A DNA stretch of 64,000 bases from Parapedobacter tibetensis. Lineage in GTDB: Bacteria > Bacteroidota > Bacteroidia > Sphingobacteriales > Sphingobacteriaceae. The notes below the pieces were generated by a model. That model ran no database searches. It saw only the letters and a list, made by a program, of their open reading frames with translations, and was not told the origin of the DNA. Shown one piece after another: positions 51,953-61,101 of this stretch. Numbering within the stretch: position 1 is the first letter of the stretch; each line of letters opens with the position of its first letter. The stretch covers positions 62,001-126,000 of the forward strand of contig NZ_JAMKQJ010000004.1 in NCBI RefSeq assembly GCF_024643205.1, written 5' to 3'. Made by a program: the position numbers and the translations under genes.

Positions 51953-54061
51953 ATGCAAAGTTTTAGGACTGAACTGGAAAACCCGGTCGTAGAAAAGGAA
52001 ATCATAGACCTTGAGCGCAAAATCAGGCAATATCAGGAAGGCAAGATTGCTGAAGAAAAATTCCGTAGCCTACGATTAGCTAGGGGGGTATATGGCCAAC
52101 GGCAACCTGGGGTGCAAATGGTTCGAATCAAACTACCATTTGGCAAGGTCACGTTCAAACAATTGCTCACCATAGCCGACATATCCGATGAGTACGCGAG
52201 TAGTAACTTGCATCTCACCACACGGCAGGATATCCAAATCCACTATGTGAGTCTTGATCGAACCCCTGAATTGTGGGCCAAGCTGGCGCAGGACGATATT
52301 ACCTTGCGCGAAGCTTGTGGTAATACCGTACGTAATATAACGGCATCTCCCAATGCAGGCATCGACCCTGAGGAACCTTTCGATGTGTCGCCTTATGCAC
52401 ATGCATTATTCTCCTATTTCCTTCGCAACCCGATTTGCCAGGAAATGGGACGCAAGTTCAAATTTGCTTTTTCATCCAGTGTGCGCGACACTGCGTTTAG
52501 TTATGCGCATGATTTGGGTTTTATCCCCAAAATCCGTGTAATAAACGGTGTGGAGGAACGTGGCTTCAAAGTCATGTTGGGTGGCGGGTTGGGTGCTCAA
52601 CCCATGATTGCACATGTCGTACACGAATTTCTACCCGAAGACCAGCTCATTCCTTATTCCGAGAGCGTTCTCCGGGTGTTCGACCGCTATGGCGAACGCA
52701 ACAACCGGAATAAGGCACGTTTCAAATTCCTCATCCAAAAAATGGGGTTGGAGGAAGTCCTGCGGCTCATCGATGAAGAACGCACGGCCAATAAGGTCAA
52801 ATCTTTTGTGGTAGACCGGGATGCTGTACCGCAACCAGCACCATCAGCAGGAACCGATGTTGAGACCTTATCCGCCAGTAAGCCGATGGCTTATGAAATA
52901 TGGGAAAAAACAAATGTTTATCCACAGAAACAGGAAGACTTCTATTCGATATACATAAAGGTACCAACGGGCGACCTATCCACCGCCAAAGCGAGGAAAC
53001 TTGTGGAAGGAGTACGCGGACACATTGCAGATGAGATACGCATCACACAAAACCAAGGGTTATTATTCAAGTTTGTACGCAAAAGTGCCTTGCCGCATAT
53101 ATTTAATGTCCTCGATGGATTGGATTTAGCTCAACCGGGTTTTGACAGTGTGGCAGACGTGACCACCTGTCCAGGTACAGACACCTGTAATCTGGGTATC
53201 TCCAACAGTACGGAAATGGCCCGTGTGCTCGAGACGTTGATCTATGAAGAATATGCAGACCTTATCTATAACCGTGAACTTAAAATAAAAATCAGCGGTT
53301 GCATGAATTCCTGTGGCCAACATGGATTGGCACACATCGGATTTCATGGTAGCTCGCTGAAAGCAGCTGGAAAAGTGGTTCCTGCTGCGCAAGTGATGTT
53401 GGGAGGTGGCACATTGGGCGATGGGCTTGGAAGGGCCGCTGAACGAATCATCAAAGTACCATCCAAACGGGTGACCCATGTATTGCAACTAATCCTCAAC
53501 GATTATGCAGAAAACGCTTCCGAAGAGGAGCTTTTTCACCACTATTACGACCGCCAGACGAAAGATTATTTCTATCGCTTGCTTAAACCATTGGCAGACC
53601 TCACCACGCTAAGGGATGAAGAGTTTGTAGATTGGGGGCATGAGGAGACTTTCCAAACCGCAATTGGTGTGGGAGAATGCGCTGGTGTGGTGATCGATCT
53701 GGTAGCCACATTACTCTTTGAGGTCGAGGAAAAACTAGCATGGGCCAATGAAAGCTATAATGCTGGGGCATATGCGGATGCCATTTACCATGTATATAGT
53801 GTGTTCATCAGTGGTGCAAAAGCTTTATTGCTTGATAAAGGCATTCAAAGTAGCTCTCAACACGCCATCATCAAGGATTTCGATACCAATTTCGTGGAAA
53901 CCGGTGAGTTTTCTTTTCCGGAAGGATTTGGAGGACAGGTGTTGCAAATCAATAGACAGGAACCTTCGGAGACTTTTGCAAAACAATATTTGGCAGCAGC
54001 AATAGGCTTTTATGAAGCAGCAACCGCCAAAAGGGAAAATAAGGATACAGTGAATGCCTAA
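51953..54061 (+). CDS. cysI: Sulfite (or nitrite) reductase hemoprotein with C-terminal HEPN-like domain
   Basis: A 702-residue siroheme/[4Fe-4S] reductase, in this context reducing sulfite to sulfide. Ferredoxin-type N-domain (GVQMVRIKLPFGKVTFKQLL, SSNLHLTTRQDIQIHYV at about 45-100), siroheme region ACGNTVRNITASPNAGID (about 122-139), and the iron-sulfur Cys motifs TCPGTDTCNLGIS (about 402-414) and ISGCMNSCGQHGLAHIGF (about 445-462). The last 130 residues (about 575-700; WANESYNAGAYADAIYHVYS) form a helical HEPN-like extension not found in E. coli CysI. The electron donor is probably ferredoxin. No CysJ partner is present. Confidence 0.9.
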   Translation: MQSFRTELENPVVEKEIIDLERKIRQYQEGKIAEEKFRSLRLARGVYGQRQPGVQMVRIKLPFGKVTFKQLLTIADISDEYASSNLHLTTRQDIQIHYVSLDRTPELWAKLAQDDITLREACGNTVRNITASPNAGIDPEEPFDVSPYAHALFSYFLRNPICQEMGRKFKFAFSSSVRDTAFSYAHDLGFIPKIRVINGVEERGFKVMLGGGLGAQPMIAHVVHEFLPEDQLIPYSESVLRVFDRYGERNNRNKARFKFLIQKMGLEEVLRLIDEERTANKVKSFVVDRDAVPQPAPSAGTDVETLSASKPMAYEIWEKTNVYPQKQEDFYSIYIKVPTGDLSTAKARKLVEGVRGHIADEIRITQNQGLLFKFVRKSALPHIFNVLDGLDLAQPGFDSVADVTTCPGTDTCNLGISNSTEMARVLETLIYEEYADLIYNRELKIKISGCMNSCGQHGLAHIGFHGSSLKAAGKVVPAAQVMLGGGTLGDGLGRAAERIIKVPSKRVTHVLQLILNDYAENASEEELFHHYYDRQTKDYFYRLLKPLADLTTLRDEEFVDWGHEETFQTAIGVGECAGVVIDLVATLLFEVEEKLAWANESYNAGAYADAIYHVYSVFISGAKALLLDKGIQSSSQHAIIKDFDTNFVETGEFSFPEGFGGQVLQINRQEPSETFAKQYLAAAIGFYEAATAKRENKDTVNA

Positions 54062-54107
54062 ATAGGTTAGGCATGATTTTAGGACGACAAACAACGAAAC
54101 AGACGCA

Positions 54108-54866
54108 ATGAACCATTATCCAAAAATAACGTTGGTAGGGGCGGGTCCGGGAGATACCGATCTGATTAGCCTCAAAGGATTGAAGGCACTCGCCAAGGCC
54201 GATGTGGTGCTTTACGATGCATTGGTCAATGAGGAACTGTTGGAATACGCATCCCAAGATGCAATTCGTGTATTTGTAGGTAAACGGGCCAACCACCATG
54301 CATATAGCCAACAGGAGATCAACGAGATGATGATTGCCTACGCACGTTCCCATGGCCATGTTGTACGGCTCAAAGGTGGCGACCCTTTTGTTTTTGGCAG
54401 GGGAGGAGAAGAGCTTGAGTATGCGGCCAAACACCGTATTCCCACCGCCGTGGTTCCCGGTATATCTAGCTCGACCGCTTTGGCTGGATTGCAGGGTATC
54501 CCATTGACATACCGGGGAATCAGTGAAAGTTTCTGGGTAATCACAGGGGCAACCACAGCCGGGGTAGTTTCAAAAGACATTTATGCTGCCGCCAAAACGG
54601 ATGCTACCGTAGTGATTCTCATGGGGTTAAATAAATTGGCTGAGATCGTGGAAATCTATCAACGCGAGGGGAGGGGAAAACTACCTATCGCCGTCATCCA
54701 AAATGGCTCGTTGCCCGATGAAAAGATTGCATTGGGCACGGTAGATGCCATTGTTGCCAATGCCAAGGAACAACAAATTGGTGCTCCAGCGGTAATCGTC
54801 ATTGGCGATGTGGTAGCCAAACATGAACACTTTGCGATACAACACCACAAAAGTATAGCGGTATGA
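54108..54866 (+). CDS. cobA: Uroporphyrinogen-III C-methyltransferase
   Basis: It uses S-adenosylmethionine to methylate uroporphyrinogen III twice, giving precorrin-2 for siroheme, the cofactor of the upstream reductase. The 252-residue protein begins KITLVGAGPGDTDLISLKGL (residues 5-24; tetrapyrrole methylase signature). VRLKGGDPFVFGRGGEELEY is at about 84-103 and VVPGISSSTALAGLQGIPLTYRG at about 114-136. The next gene starts 4 bases before its stop (ATGA overlap), so the three siroheme steps are translationally linked. Confidence 0.95.
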   Translation: MNHYPKITLVGAGPGDTDLISLKGLKALAKADVVLYDALVNEELLEYASQDAIRVFVGKRANHHAYSQQEINEMMIAYARSHGHVVRLKGGDPFVFGRGGEELEYAAKHRIPTAVVPGISSSTALAGLQGIPLTYRGISESFWVITGATTAGVVSKDIYAAAKTDATVVILMGLNKLAEIVEIYQREGRGKLPIAVIQNGSLPDEKIALGTVDAIVANAKEQQIGAPAVIVIGDVVAKHEHFAIQHHKSIAV

Positions 54867-55465
54867 CACAGTATGTAGCAGATAACCAATTGTTTCCCGT
54901 TTTCCTACAATTGAACCAATTGCATACACTGCTTGTGGGTGGTGGCAATGTAGCATTGGAAAAGCTTACCGCGTTGTTGGGCAACAGCCCCCAAGCTACA
55001 ATCACCATCGTCGCCAAGGAAATAAACCCATCCGTACGTGCATTTATAGTGGACTACCCATCAGTGCAGTTACATGAACGCGCTTTTGAAGACAAAGACC
55101 TGGACAATGTACACTTGGTGGTGGTGGCATCAAACAATCCAAACCTGAATGAGCATATCCATAAAGAGAGCCGCAAACGGTTAAAATTGATAAATGTGGC
55201 AGACAAACCAGATTTGTGTGATTTGTATTTGGGATCTATCGTGAAGAAAGGGAATTTGAAACTAGGGATATCCACCAATGGCAAATCACCTACCATTGCC
55301 AAAAGGATCAAGGAGCTATTGAATGAAGCTCTGCCCGAGGAAATCGATGAGACGCTAACTTACATGAGCCAATTGAGGGATATGCTGAAAGGCGATTTTA
55401 CGGATAAGGTAAGGGAATTGAATGCACATACGGCTGCATTGATTGCATCAAAAGATAAGTCATGA
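54863..55465 (+). CDS. Precorrin-2 dehydrogenase / sirohydrochlorin ferrochelatase (CysG N-domain type)
   Basis: A 200-residue NAD-dependent protein completing siroheme synthesis from precorrin-2. NQLHTLLVGGGNVALEKLTA at about 13-32 is the Rossmann segment, and DKPDLCDLYLGSIVKKGNLKLGISTNGKSPTIAKRIKELL-like features at about 114-154 match Met8/CysG-N (key pieces: NVADKPDLCDL, STNGKSP). E. coli fuses this to the methyltransferase; here they are separate adjacent genes. Start and stop overlap both neighbours. Confidence 0.9.
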   Translation: MTQYVADNQLFPVFLQLNQLHTLLVGGGNVALEKLTALLGNSPQATITIVAKEINPSVRAFIVDYPSVQLHERAFEDKDLDNVHLVVVASNNPNLNEHIHKESRKRLKLINVADKPDLCDLYLGSIVKKGNLKLGISTNGKSPTIAKRIKELLNEALPEEIDETLTYMSQLRDMLKGDFTDKVRELNAHTAALIASKDKS

Positions 55466-56163
55466 ACCACATCACGGAAGAAATAGGAGCACTGGTGGAG
55501 GGCAGACAGGAGCTGGAGGCGTTGGAATTGTTGGTAAACCGGTTTTCCGGAAAAACTGTGTTCTCGACCAGTTTTGGCCTTGAAGACCAAATCATCACCC
55601 ATCTCATATTTAGCAATAATTTACCCATACGCGTATTCACATTGGAAACCGGACGGCTTTTCCCGGAGACCTATTATGTATGGAATCGTACGTTGGAAAT
55701 CTACAAGAAGGAAATAGAAGCCTATTTCCCCGATACACATGCCGTGCAACAACTCATTAGCCAAAAAGGGCCGTCGAGTTTTTATGAGTCGGTTGAAAAC
55801 AGAAAGGAGTGCTGCCATATCCGTAAGATTGAGCCGTTGCATAGGGCATTGGAAGGGGCAGAATGCTGGATTACGGGCATACGGGCAGAACAGTCAGACA
55901 ATAGACAAGACATGTCACAGGTGGAGTGGGATGGCACCAACCAGCTCATCAAATTCCATCCCCTATACCACTGGACGTTGGATGACGTGAAGGAATATGT
56001 GAAAGCGCATAATATCCCGTATAACCCATTGCATGACAAGGGATTTCCGAGTATCGGTTGTGCTCCTTGCACCCGTGCGGTAAGGGAAGGGGAGGACTTC
56101 AGGGCCGGACGCTGGTGGTGGGAAGACAAGAGCAAGAAAGAATGTGGGTTGCATGCCACGTGA
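55462..56163 (+). CDS. cysH: Adenylyl-sulfate (APS/PAPS) reductase
   Basis: A 233-residue reductase that converts activated sulfate to sulfite. The PP-loop region FSTSFGLEDQIITHLI is at about 34-49. The Cys pair KECCHIRKIEPL near 114-125 and IGCAPCTRAV near 199-208 supply a [4Fe-4S] site, so APS rather than PAPS is the likely substrate, in keeping with no CysC kinase in the operon. The C-terminal catalytic KKECGLH is present at about 226-232. Confidence 0.92.
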   Translation: MNHITEEIGALVEGRQELEALELLVNRFSGKTVFSTSFGLEDQIITHLIFSNNLPIRVFTLETGRLFPETYYVWNRTLEIYKKEIEAYFPDTHAVQQLISQKGPSSFYESVENRKECCHIRKIEPLHRALEGAECWITGIRAEQSDNRQDMSQVEWDGTNQLIKFHPLYHWTLDDVKEYVKAHNIPYNPLHDKGFPSIGCAPCTRAVREGEDFRAGRWWWEDKSKKECGLHAT

Positions 56164-56236
56164 TTTGAATATTTGAAATAAAACGCAGATAGCAAGAACG
56201 TAGCTGATAGCTACATTAAATAAATAAAGAATATAC

Positions 56237-57127
56237 ATGGACTACTTGGATCAATTAGAGGCGGAGGCAATATATATCCTTCGGGAAGTGGCAGGGCAAT
56301 TTGAAAAACCGGCGTTACTGTTTTCTGGAGGAAAGGATTCCATTACCTTGGTACACTTGGCGGAGAAAGCCTTTAGACCGGGTAAATTCCCATTCCCGTT
56401 GGTGCATATTGATACGGGACATAATTTTCCCGAAACCATTGCTTTCCGTGATGAACTGATTGCAAAATTAGGTGAAGAATTGATTGTAGGATATGTACAA
56501 GATAGCATTGATGCTGGAAAAGTAATCGAGCAAAAAGGTAAAAACGCTAGTCGGAATGCCCTGCAAACTGTGACGCTCTTGGATACGATTGCAGCACATG
56601 GCTTTGATGCTTGCATTGGCGGGGCACGGCGCGATGAGGAAAAAGCAAGGGCCAAGGAGCGGATTTTTTCCGTACGTGATGAATTCGGGCAATGGGATCC
56701 CAAACGGCAGCGTCCCGAACTTTGGAGCGTATATAATGGACGAATACATAAAGGGGAGAATGTGCGCGTATTTCCCATTAGTAACTGGACGGAATTGGAT
56801 GTCTGGAATTATATCCGTAGGGAAAACATCAAACTCCCGTCCATTTATTTTTCGCATGAACGGGATGTCATCACCCGCAACGGGCAATTAATGGCAGCCG
56901 CCGTACACTTGAATATCGATCATGAAGATGTCGTGGAGTATCGTAAAGTGCGGTTCCGGACGGTAGGCGATATGACCTGTACGGCAGCAGTACTATCCGA
57001 TGCCTATCATATCGACGACATTATTGATGAGATTCGACTGTCAAAAATAAGTGAACGTGGTGCAAGGATGGACGACAAAGTATCTGAAGCGGCTATGGAA
57101 GACCGCAAAAAAGGCGGCTACTTTTAA
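56237..57127 (+). CDS. cysD: Sulfate adenylyltransferase small subunit
   Basis: With CysN it makes APS from ATP and sulfate. The 296-residue protein has the PP-loop LLFSGGKDSITLVHLAEKAF at about 26-45, the HIDTGHNFPE segment at about 55-64, GGARRDEEKARAKERIFS at about 129-146 and WTELDVWNYIRREN at about 184-197. The end, MEDRKKGGYF, is the usual CysD tail. It is 73 bases after cysH and 29 before cysN. Confidence 0.96.
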   Translation: MDYLDQLEAEAIYILREVAGQFEKPALLFSGGKDSITLVHLAEKAFRPGKFPFPLVHIDTGHNFPETIAFRDELIAKLGEELIVGYVQDSIDAGKVIEQKGKNASRNALQTVTLLDTIAAHGFDACIGGARRDEEKARAKERIFSVRDEFGQWDPKRQRPELWSVYNGRIHKGENVRVFPISNWTELDVWNYIRRENIKLPSIYFSHERDVITRNGQLMAAAVHLNIDHEDVVEYRKVRFRTVGDMTCTAAVLSDAYHIDDIIDEIRLSKISERGARMDDKVSEAAMEDRKKGGYF

Positions 57128-57156
57128 CAAAAATTATATTTCGTATTTACTGAACA

Positions 57157-58407
57157 ATGGATCTACTCAAATTTATAACGGCCGGCAGTGTGGACGATGG
57201 AAAAAGCACCTTGATTGGAAGATTGCTTTACGACACCGACTCGGTATTAGACGACCAATTGGAAGCTATCCAACGGGCTAACCGTAAAAACAATGATGGT
57301 ACAATTGACTTGGCCATACTAACGGATGGTCTCAAAGCCGAGCGCGAGCAGGGCATCACCATTGATGTGGCCTATAAATATTTCCAAACTGAAAAACGCA
57401 AGTTCATCATAGCGGATGCACCCGGCCATATCCAGTATACCCGCAACATGGTAACCGGAGCTTCCAATGCTGATCTGGCTATTATCTTGATTGATGCACG
57501 TAAGGGAGTCATCGAACAAACCCGGCGACACTCATTCCTTGTATCGCTTTTGGCCATCCCAAATGTACTGGTCTGTGTCAATAAGATGGATATGGTAGAT
57601 TATGATAAAGCCGTATTTGATAAAATAAAAACGGACTACGAACTTCTGACGGGAAACCTCAATATCGGCCAAATCGACTATATACCAGTCAGCGCCTTGA
57701 AGGGCGACAATATTGTGGTTCAATCGCCCAACATACCGTGGTATGACGGCCAATCACTGCTTGGCTTCCTTGAAACGGTGACCATCAATCATCACCTCAC
57801 CGATAAGCAACAAGCCCGTTTTCCAGTACAATGGGTAATCAGGCCACAGACAGCTGAGCTGCATGATTACCGAGGTTATGCAGGTCGGGTCATTGGTGGT
57901 TCGTTTAAAGTGGGGGATCGGGTAGTGGCTTTACCTTCGGGATTTAGCAGCAGCATCAAGAAGATTGAGCTGTCATCGGAGGAATTGAGCGTTGCCGAAA
58001 ATGGAGCCTCTGTAACGATCCATTTGGCCGAGGATATCGATATCAGTAGAGGAGATATGCTAGTGAAAGAAGATGAACAACCTGAAGTTTCACAGTTGTT
58101 TGAAGCTGACATTTGTTGGATGGATACCAAACCGCTTGATTTTAGCCATATGTATTTACTCCAACATCATGGCAAAACCACGAAGGTCAAGGTGCAAGAT
58201 GTGATTTATCGTATTAACGTTGATACACTTGAAAAAGCCAGCAGTGATCATTTCGGGTTGAATGATATTGGCCAAATCCAATTCAAGTCAGCTGATTCAT
58301 TGGCGTTCGACAATTATGCATCCAACAAAGCCAATGGTGGCGCCATTCTTATTGATAGCAGGAATAACCTTACTGTAGCGGCGCTCATGATTACTAAATC
58401 GGAATAG
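57157..58407 (+). CDS. cysN: Sulfate adenylyltransferase GTPase subunit
   Basis: The 416-residue elongation-factor-like GTPase drives APS synthesis by CysD. G1 AGSVDDGKSTLIGRLLYDTD (about 8-27), G3 ADAPGHIQYTRNMVTGAS (about 87-104), G4 CVNKMDMVDYD (about 142-152) and the beta-barrel domains after it are complete. It ends without a CysC kinase domain, so APS is not phosphorylated by this operon, consistent with the APS-type CysH. Last gene of the operon. Confidence 0.95.
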   Translation: MDLLKFITAGSVDDGKSTLIGRLLYDTDSVLDDQLEAIQRANRKNNDGTIDLAILTDGLKAEREQGITIDVAYKYFQTEKRKFIIADAPGHIQYTRNMVTGASNADLAIILIDARKGVIEQTRRHSFLVSLLAIPNVLVCVNKMDMVDYDKAVFDKIKTDYELLTGNLNIGQIDYIPVSALKGDNIVVQSPNIPWYDGQSLLGFLETVTINHHLTDKQQARFPVQWVIRPQTAELHDYRGYAGRVIGGSFKVGDRVVALPSGFSSSIKKIELSSEELSVAENGASVTIHLAEDIDISRGDMLVKEDEQPEVSQLFEADICWMDTKPLDFSHMYLLQHHGKTTKVKVQDVIYRINVDTLEKASSDHFGLNDIGQIQFKSADSLAFDNYASNKANGGAILIDSRNNLTVAALMITKSE

Positions 58408-58635
58408 ACAAAAGATGTAACTGGATCCATTGAAATACATCAGCAAGGAGAGTGTCTGAATTTATTACTTAACATAACGTAAATTATGAGTTATATAATA
58501 ATCCACAAATTAGCGCGCTTGAGCTACTCGGCTCTTGCCACATAGTTTATCGAGATATTATTTTCCATTATTTCTCAATTTATTTATTGCAGAATAATTT
58601 GCTTTCTTTGGCAATCAAATAAAACGGACAACCCC

Positions 58636-58884
58636 ATGAGAACCATCGCAGAATTACCACATCCTGATTTCAAAATCACCATATTTTCGATGAACCAGAA
58701 ATTCATCATCAAATTTGAACAAGGCATGCTCGAACAAGTTTATAAAATCCCCGAGGCCGATATAACCGATGGCGTCAACGGAATCTTCCAAATGGTTGAT
58801 GAAGAATTTACAGCGTCTATTACCAAACGTTTTGATGAAATGCGCCAGTCATTTATTGGTGCTTATAAAAGGCATGAGTATTAG
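58636..58884 (+). CDS. Small protein of unknown function
   Basis: An 82-residue soluble protein, RTIAELPHPDFKITIFSMNQ at the start, with FIIKFEQGMLEQVYKIPEAD and SITKRFDEMRQSFIGAYKR later. The composition and long even codon use look like a real gene. I recognise no named family. It stands alone between the sulfate operon and a sirtuin gene, 228 bases after cysN; the gap before it and the 206 AT-rich bases after it show no clear signals beyond an AT-rich promoter-like stretch. Confidence 0.6.
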   Translation: MRTIAELPHPDFKITIFSMNQKFIIKFEQGMLEQVYKIPEADITDGVNGIFQMVDEEFTASITKRFDEMRQSFIGAYKRHEY

Positions 58885-59090
58885 GTTATATGAAATCTTT
58901 AAATCGCTTATTAATAGCTATATATTTTCAAGTATTTTGGTTTTCGAAATTATATTTGGCGAAGTTCCTCATCACATCTTTGGACGGGTACATTGTATTA
59001 AAATTTAACTTTAATTAAACTATAAATATAACTAGTTATTAATTATTTATATATTACAACCAAATAATATTTGGCGAATAAATAGGCAAA

Positions 59091-59789
59091 TTATTGCACA
59101 TTGTTGCCCATTAGCTGATCCACAATCCTCGGCACGGCGACCCCAGCTTGCTCATCGATACCAATCACGTCATGATGCCTTATCAGCGCCGACGCCTGTG
59201 GATCGATAAAATATTTTACAGCGCCATTAGGTGTTTCATCCAACAATCCCGCGGCCGGATACACTTGCAATGAGGAACCGATGACAATGAAAATATCGGC
59301 TGTTTGGCAAATCCGTATCGCCTCCCCCATTGCCGGAACGGCCTCACCGAACCATACCACATGCGGACGCAATTGGCTACCCAGTTCACATTGGTCACCC
59401 ATCCCAATTTCGGTACCAACGATTGGATATACTAATTTTGGATCCTCGCTTGATTGCGCTTTGGTTATCAAGCCATGCAAGTGCAGTACCTTCGTAGATC
59501 CTGCCCTTTCATGTAGGTCATCGATATTTTGCGTAACAATATTTACCTGATACATCTCTTCGAGTTTCACCAATGCCGAATGGGCTGCATTTGGTTTTGC
59601 TTCCAGCACGGTTTTGCGGCGCACGTTGTAAAAATGCTGTACCAGTTCGGGGTCTTTAGCCCAAGCAGCGGGTGTAGCTACATCCTCTACCCGAAACCCT
59701 TCCCATAGGCCATCCTCTCCCCTGAACGTTTTGAGCCCACTTTCGGCAGATATGCCTGCCCCGGTGAATATGACTATATGCTTTTTCAT
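59091..59789 (-). CDS. cobB: Sir2-family NAD-dependent protein deacylase
   Basis: A 232-residue class III sirtuin. FTGAGISAESGLKTFRG (about 8-24) is the NAD loop, TQNIDDLHERAGST (about 95-108) and LHGLI (about 112-116) hold the catalytic His, and PHVVWFGEAVP (about 143-153) with GSSLQVYPAAGL (about 171-182) complete the fold. No CxxC zinc pairs are obvious, unlike many relatives; bacterial CobB members with reduced zinc sites are known in this lineage. A further in-frame upstream region of 72 residues is not conserved and includes a palindrome, so the start is set at 59789. Confidence 0.88.
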   Translation of the reverse strand: MKKHIVIFTGAGISAESGLKTFRGEDGLWEGFRVEDVATPAAWAKDPELVQHFYNVRRKTVLEAKPNAAHSALVKLEEMYQVNIVTQNIDDLHERAGSTKVLHLHGLITKAQSSEDPKLVYPIVGTEIGMGDQCELGSQLRPHVVWFGEAVPAMGEAIRICQTADIFIVIGSSLQVYPAAGLLDETPNGAVKYFIDPQASALIRHHDVIGIDEQAGVAVPRIVDQLMGNNVQ

Positions 59790-59808
59790 AAGTTGTTTTT
59801 TAACGGCC

Positions 59809-59869
59809 ATGAAGCTCGCATGAGCTGTTATTCTTTTCCTTTGTGAGCGGCGGCTCATGCGAGTTTCAT
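59809..59869. repeat. Inverted repeat with 17-bp arms
   Basis: ATGAAGCTCGCATGAGC (59809-59825) pairs with GCTCATGCGAGTTTCAT (59853-59869), one mismatch. It lies between the divergent sirtuin and rnhA genes, inside the rejected N-terminal extension of the sirtuin frame. Confidence 0.65.
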
Positions 59870-59989
59870 TAAATAAATTGTTTTGGTACGATGTATATTC
59901 AGTGGGCACTCCTACCCTTTCCTCCCCTGCTCCATAACAAAATAAATGATTTCTGGTAGATTTAACGAATGATTTCACATCGAATGGTT

Positions 59990-59997
59990 TACCTTTG
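59990..59997 (+). promoter_or_regulatory. Candidate -7 box for rnhA
   Basis: TACCTTTG fits TAnnTTTG and ends 6 bases before the ATG at 60004, which would make the mRNA leaderless or nearly so. No -33 TTG found. Confidence 0.35.
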
Positions 59998-60003
59998 TTA
60001 CCC

Positions 60004-60471
60004 ATGATTGAATTATATACTGACGGTGCATCACGCGGAAACCCTGGTCCGGGCGGATACGGGGTAATCCTGCGGTCGGGCCAGCATTACAAGGAATTAT
60101 CGGAAGGGTTCCGCAAAACCACGAATAACCGGATGGAACTTTTGGCAGTAATCAAAGGATTAGAAGCCCTCAAAAAACCTCATCAAGACGTTGTGGTCTA
60201 TTCCGACTCAAAGTACGTCATCGATGCGGTAACAAAACGTTGGGTGTATGGTTGGTTGCAAAAAGGATTCGCTGGCAAAAAGAACAAGGATCTGTGGATA
60301 CGCTTCCTGAATGTATATAAACTGCATAATGTAAGATTTGTATGGGTAAAGGGCCACGCGGGGCATGCAGAAAATGAGCGTTGCGATTACCTCGCAGTAC
60401 AGGCTTCGCAAGATTCAACACAATGGAAAATAGACAGCGTATTCGAAGTCGCCGAAAGCAAGTTGCTTTAA
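60004..60471 (+). CDS. rnhA: Ribonuclease HI
   Basis: It degrades RNA in RNA-DNA hybrids, using the acidic tetrad: Asp in YTDGASRGNPGPGGYG (residues 5-20), Glu in NNRMELLAVIKGLEAL (about 43-58), Asp in VVYSDSKYVIDAV (about 67-79) and Asp in ENERCDYLA (about 123-131). 155 residues is the normal length, and the ATG at 60004 is preferred over an in-frame alternative 9 bases upstream that overlaps the -7 box. Confidence 0.94.
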   Translation: MIELYTDGASRGNPGPGGYGVILRSGQHYKELSEGFRKTTNNRMELLAVIKGLEALKKPHQDVVVYSDSKYVIDAVTKRWVYGWLQKGFAGKKNKDLWIRFLNVYKLHNVRFVWVKGHAGHAENERCDYLAVQASQDSTQWKIDSVFEVAESKLL

Positions 60472-60575
60472 TACCTGTTTAAAATACCTATTTTGGGGTA
60501 TTGCTATTGGCTGAATTGTTAACGAAATTAGCACCCAAGAAATATAGCTAATCAAATATTTAAACCCAACTAAAA

Positions 60576-61094
60576 ATGAAAGAAGAAAGACCAAGCAAGT
60601 TGAAGCTTATTCCCCTGGAACTGGCTGATATGATGATCAAGGCTTACGACAAGCAGCGTCGGGGTCCTGCCTCCAAGAAGATCAGTAGAGAACTTGGCAA
60701 GGAAGTAGAAGACTCGCGCTCTGTATGGATCGGCAAGGAAGCCATCCTTGAACTACTTGAACTGAATAAGGCGGATGGTATACGTCTTTACTTTGGCATA
60801 GCGGATGATTACCCAGGCCATAAGCTGAAACGTCCAGAGCACAAAAAACGACATACAGTAGTGATGGTCGCCACAAAGTCCAAAGATTCCGACAATCCTA
60901 CCATGGAAAACAGCGTCGATTGTTTGCGTATTTCGAAACAGCCTAGTCTTGACAAGGACAATGGCGGGAAAATAGGCCCTATTCTAATGCCTATTTCCAG
61001 TAGCGAAGCTGAAGCTGAGGCTGGTTTACCTGCTGATGATATCAACATGTGTCCACCACCACCGTCCGGTGACGGCTGTTTGCTTCCTCTTTGA
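60576..61094 (+). CDS. Protein of unknown function with C-terminal CPPPP...C tail
   Basis: A 172-residue protein with a basic N-terminal half (KLKLIPLELADMMIKAYDKQ, then SRSVWIGKEAILELLELN) and a distinct end rich in Pro, Gly and Cys: DINMCPPPPSGDGCLLPL. No signal peptide or membrane helix. I do not recognise a named family, but proteins ending in similar Cys-Pro-Pro tails occur in Bacteroidota. It is the first gene of a compact unit: the membrane protein starts 8 bases after its stop, then a histidine kinase and response regulator follow. The short conserved-looking tail might be a substrate of processing or a metal site. Confidence 0.65.
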   Translation: MKEERPSKLKLIPLELADMMIKAYDKQRRGPASKKISRELGKEVEDSRSVWIGKEAILELLELNKADGIRLYFGIADDYPGHKLKRPEHKKRHTVVMVATKSKDSDNPTMENSVDCLRISKQPSLDKDNGGKIGPILMPISSSEAEAEAGLPADDINMCPPPPSGDGCLLPL

Positions 61095-61101
61095 TGGATG
61101 T

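Noticed and set aside
59790..60005. 72-residue N-terminal extension of the sirtuin
   Set aside because: Not sirtuin-like, includes an inverted repeat and overlaps the rnhA promoter region.
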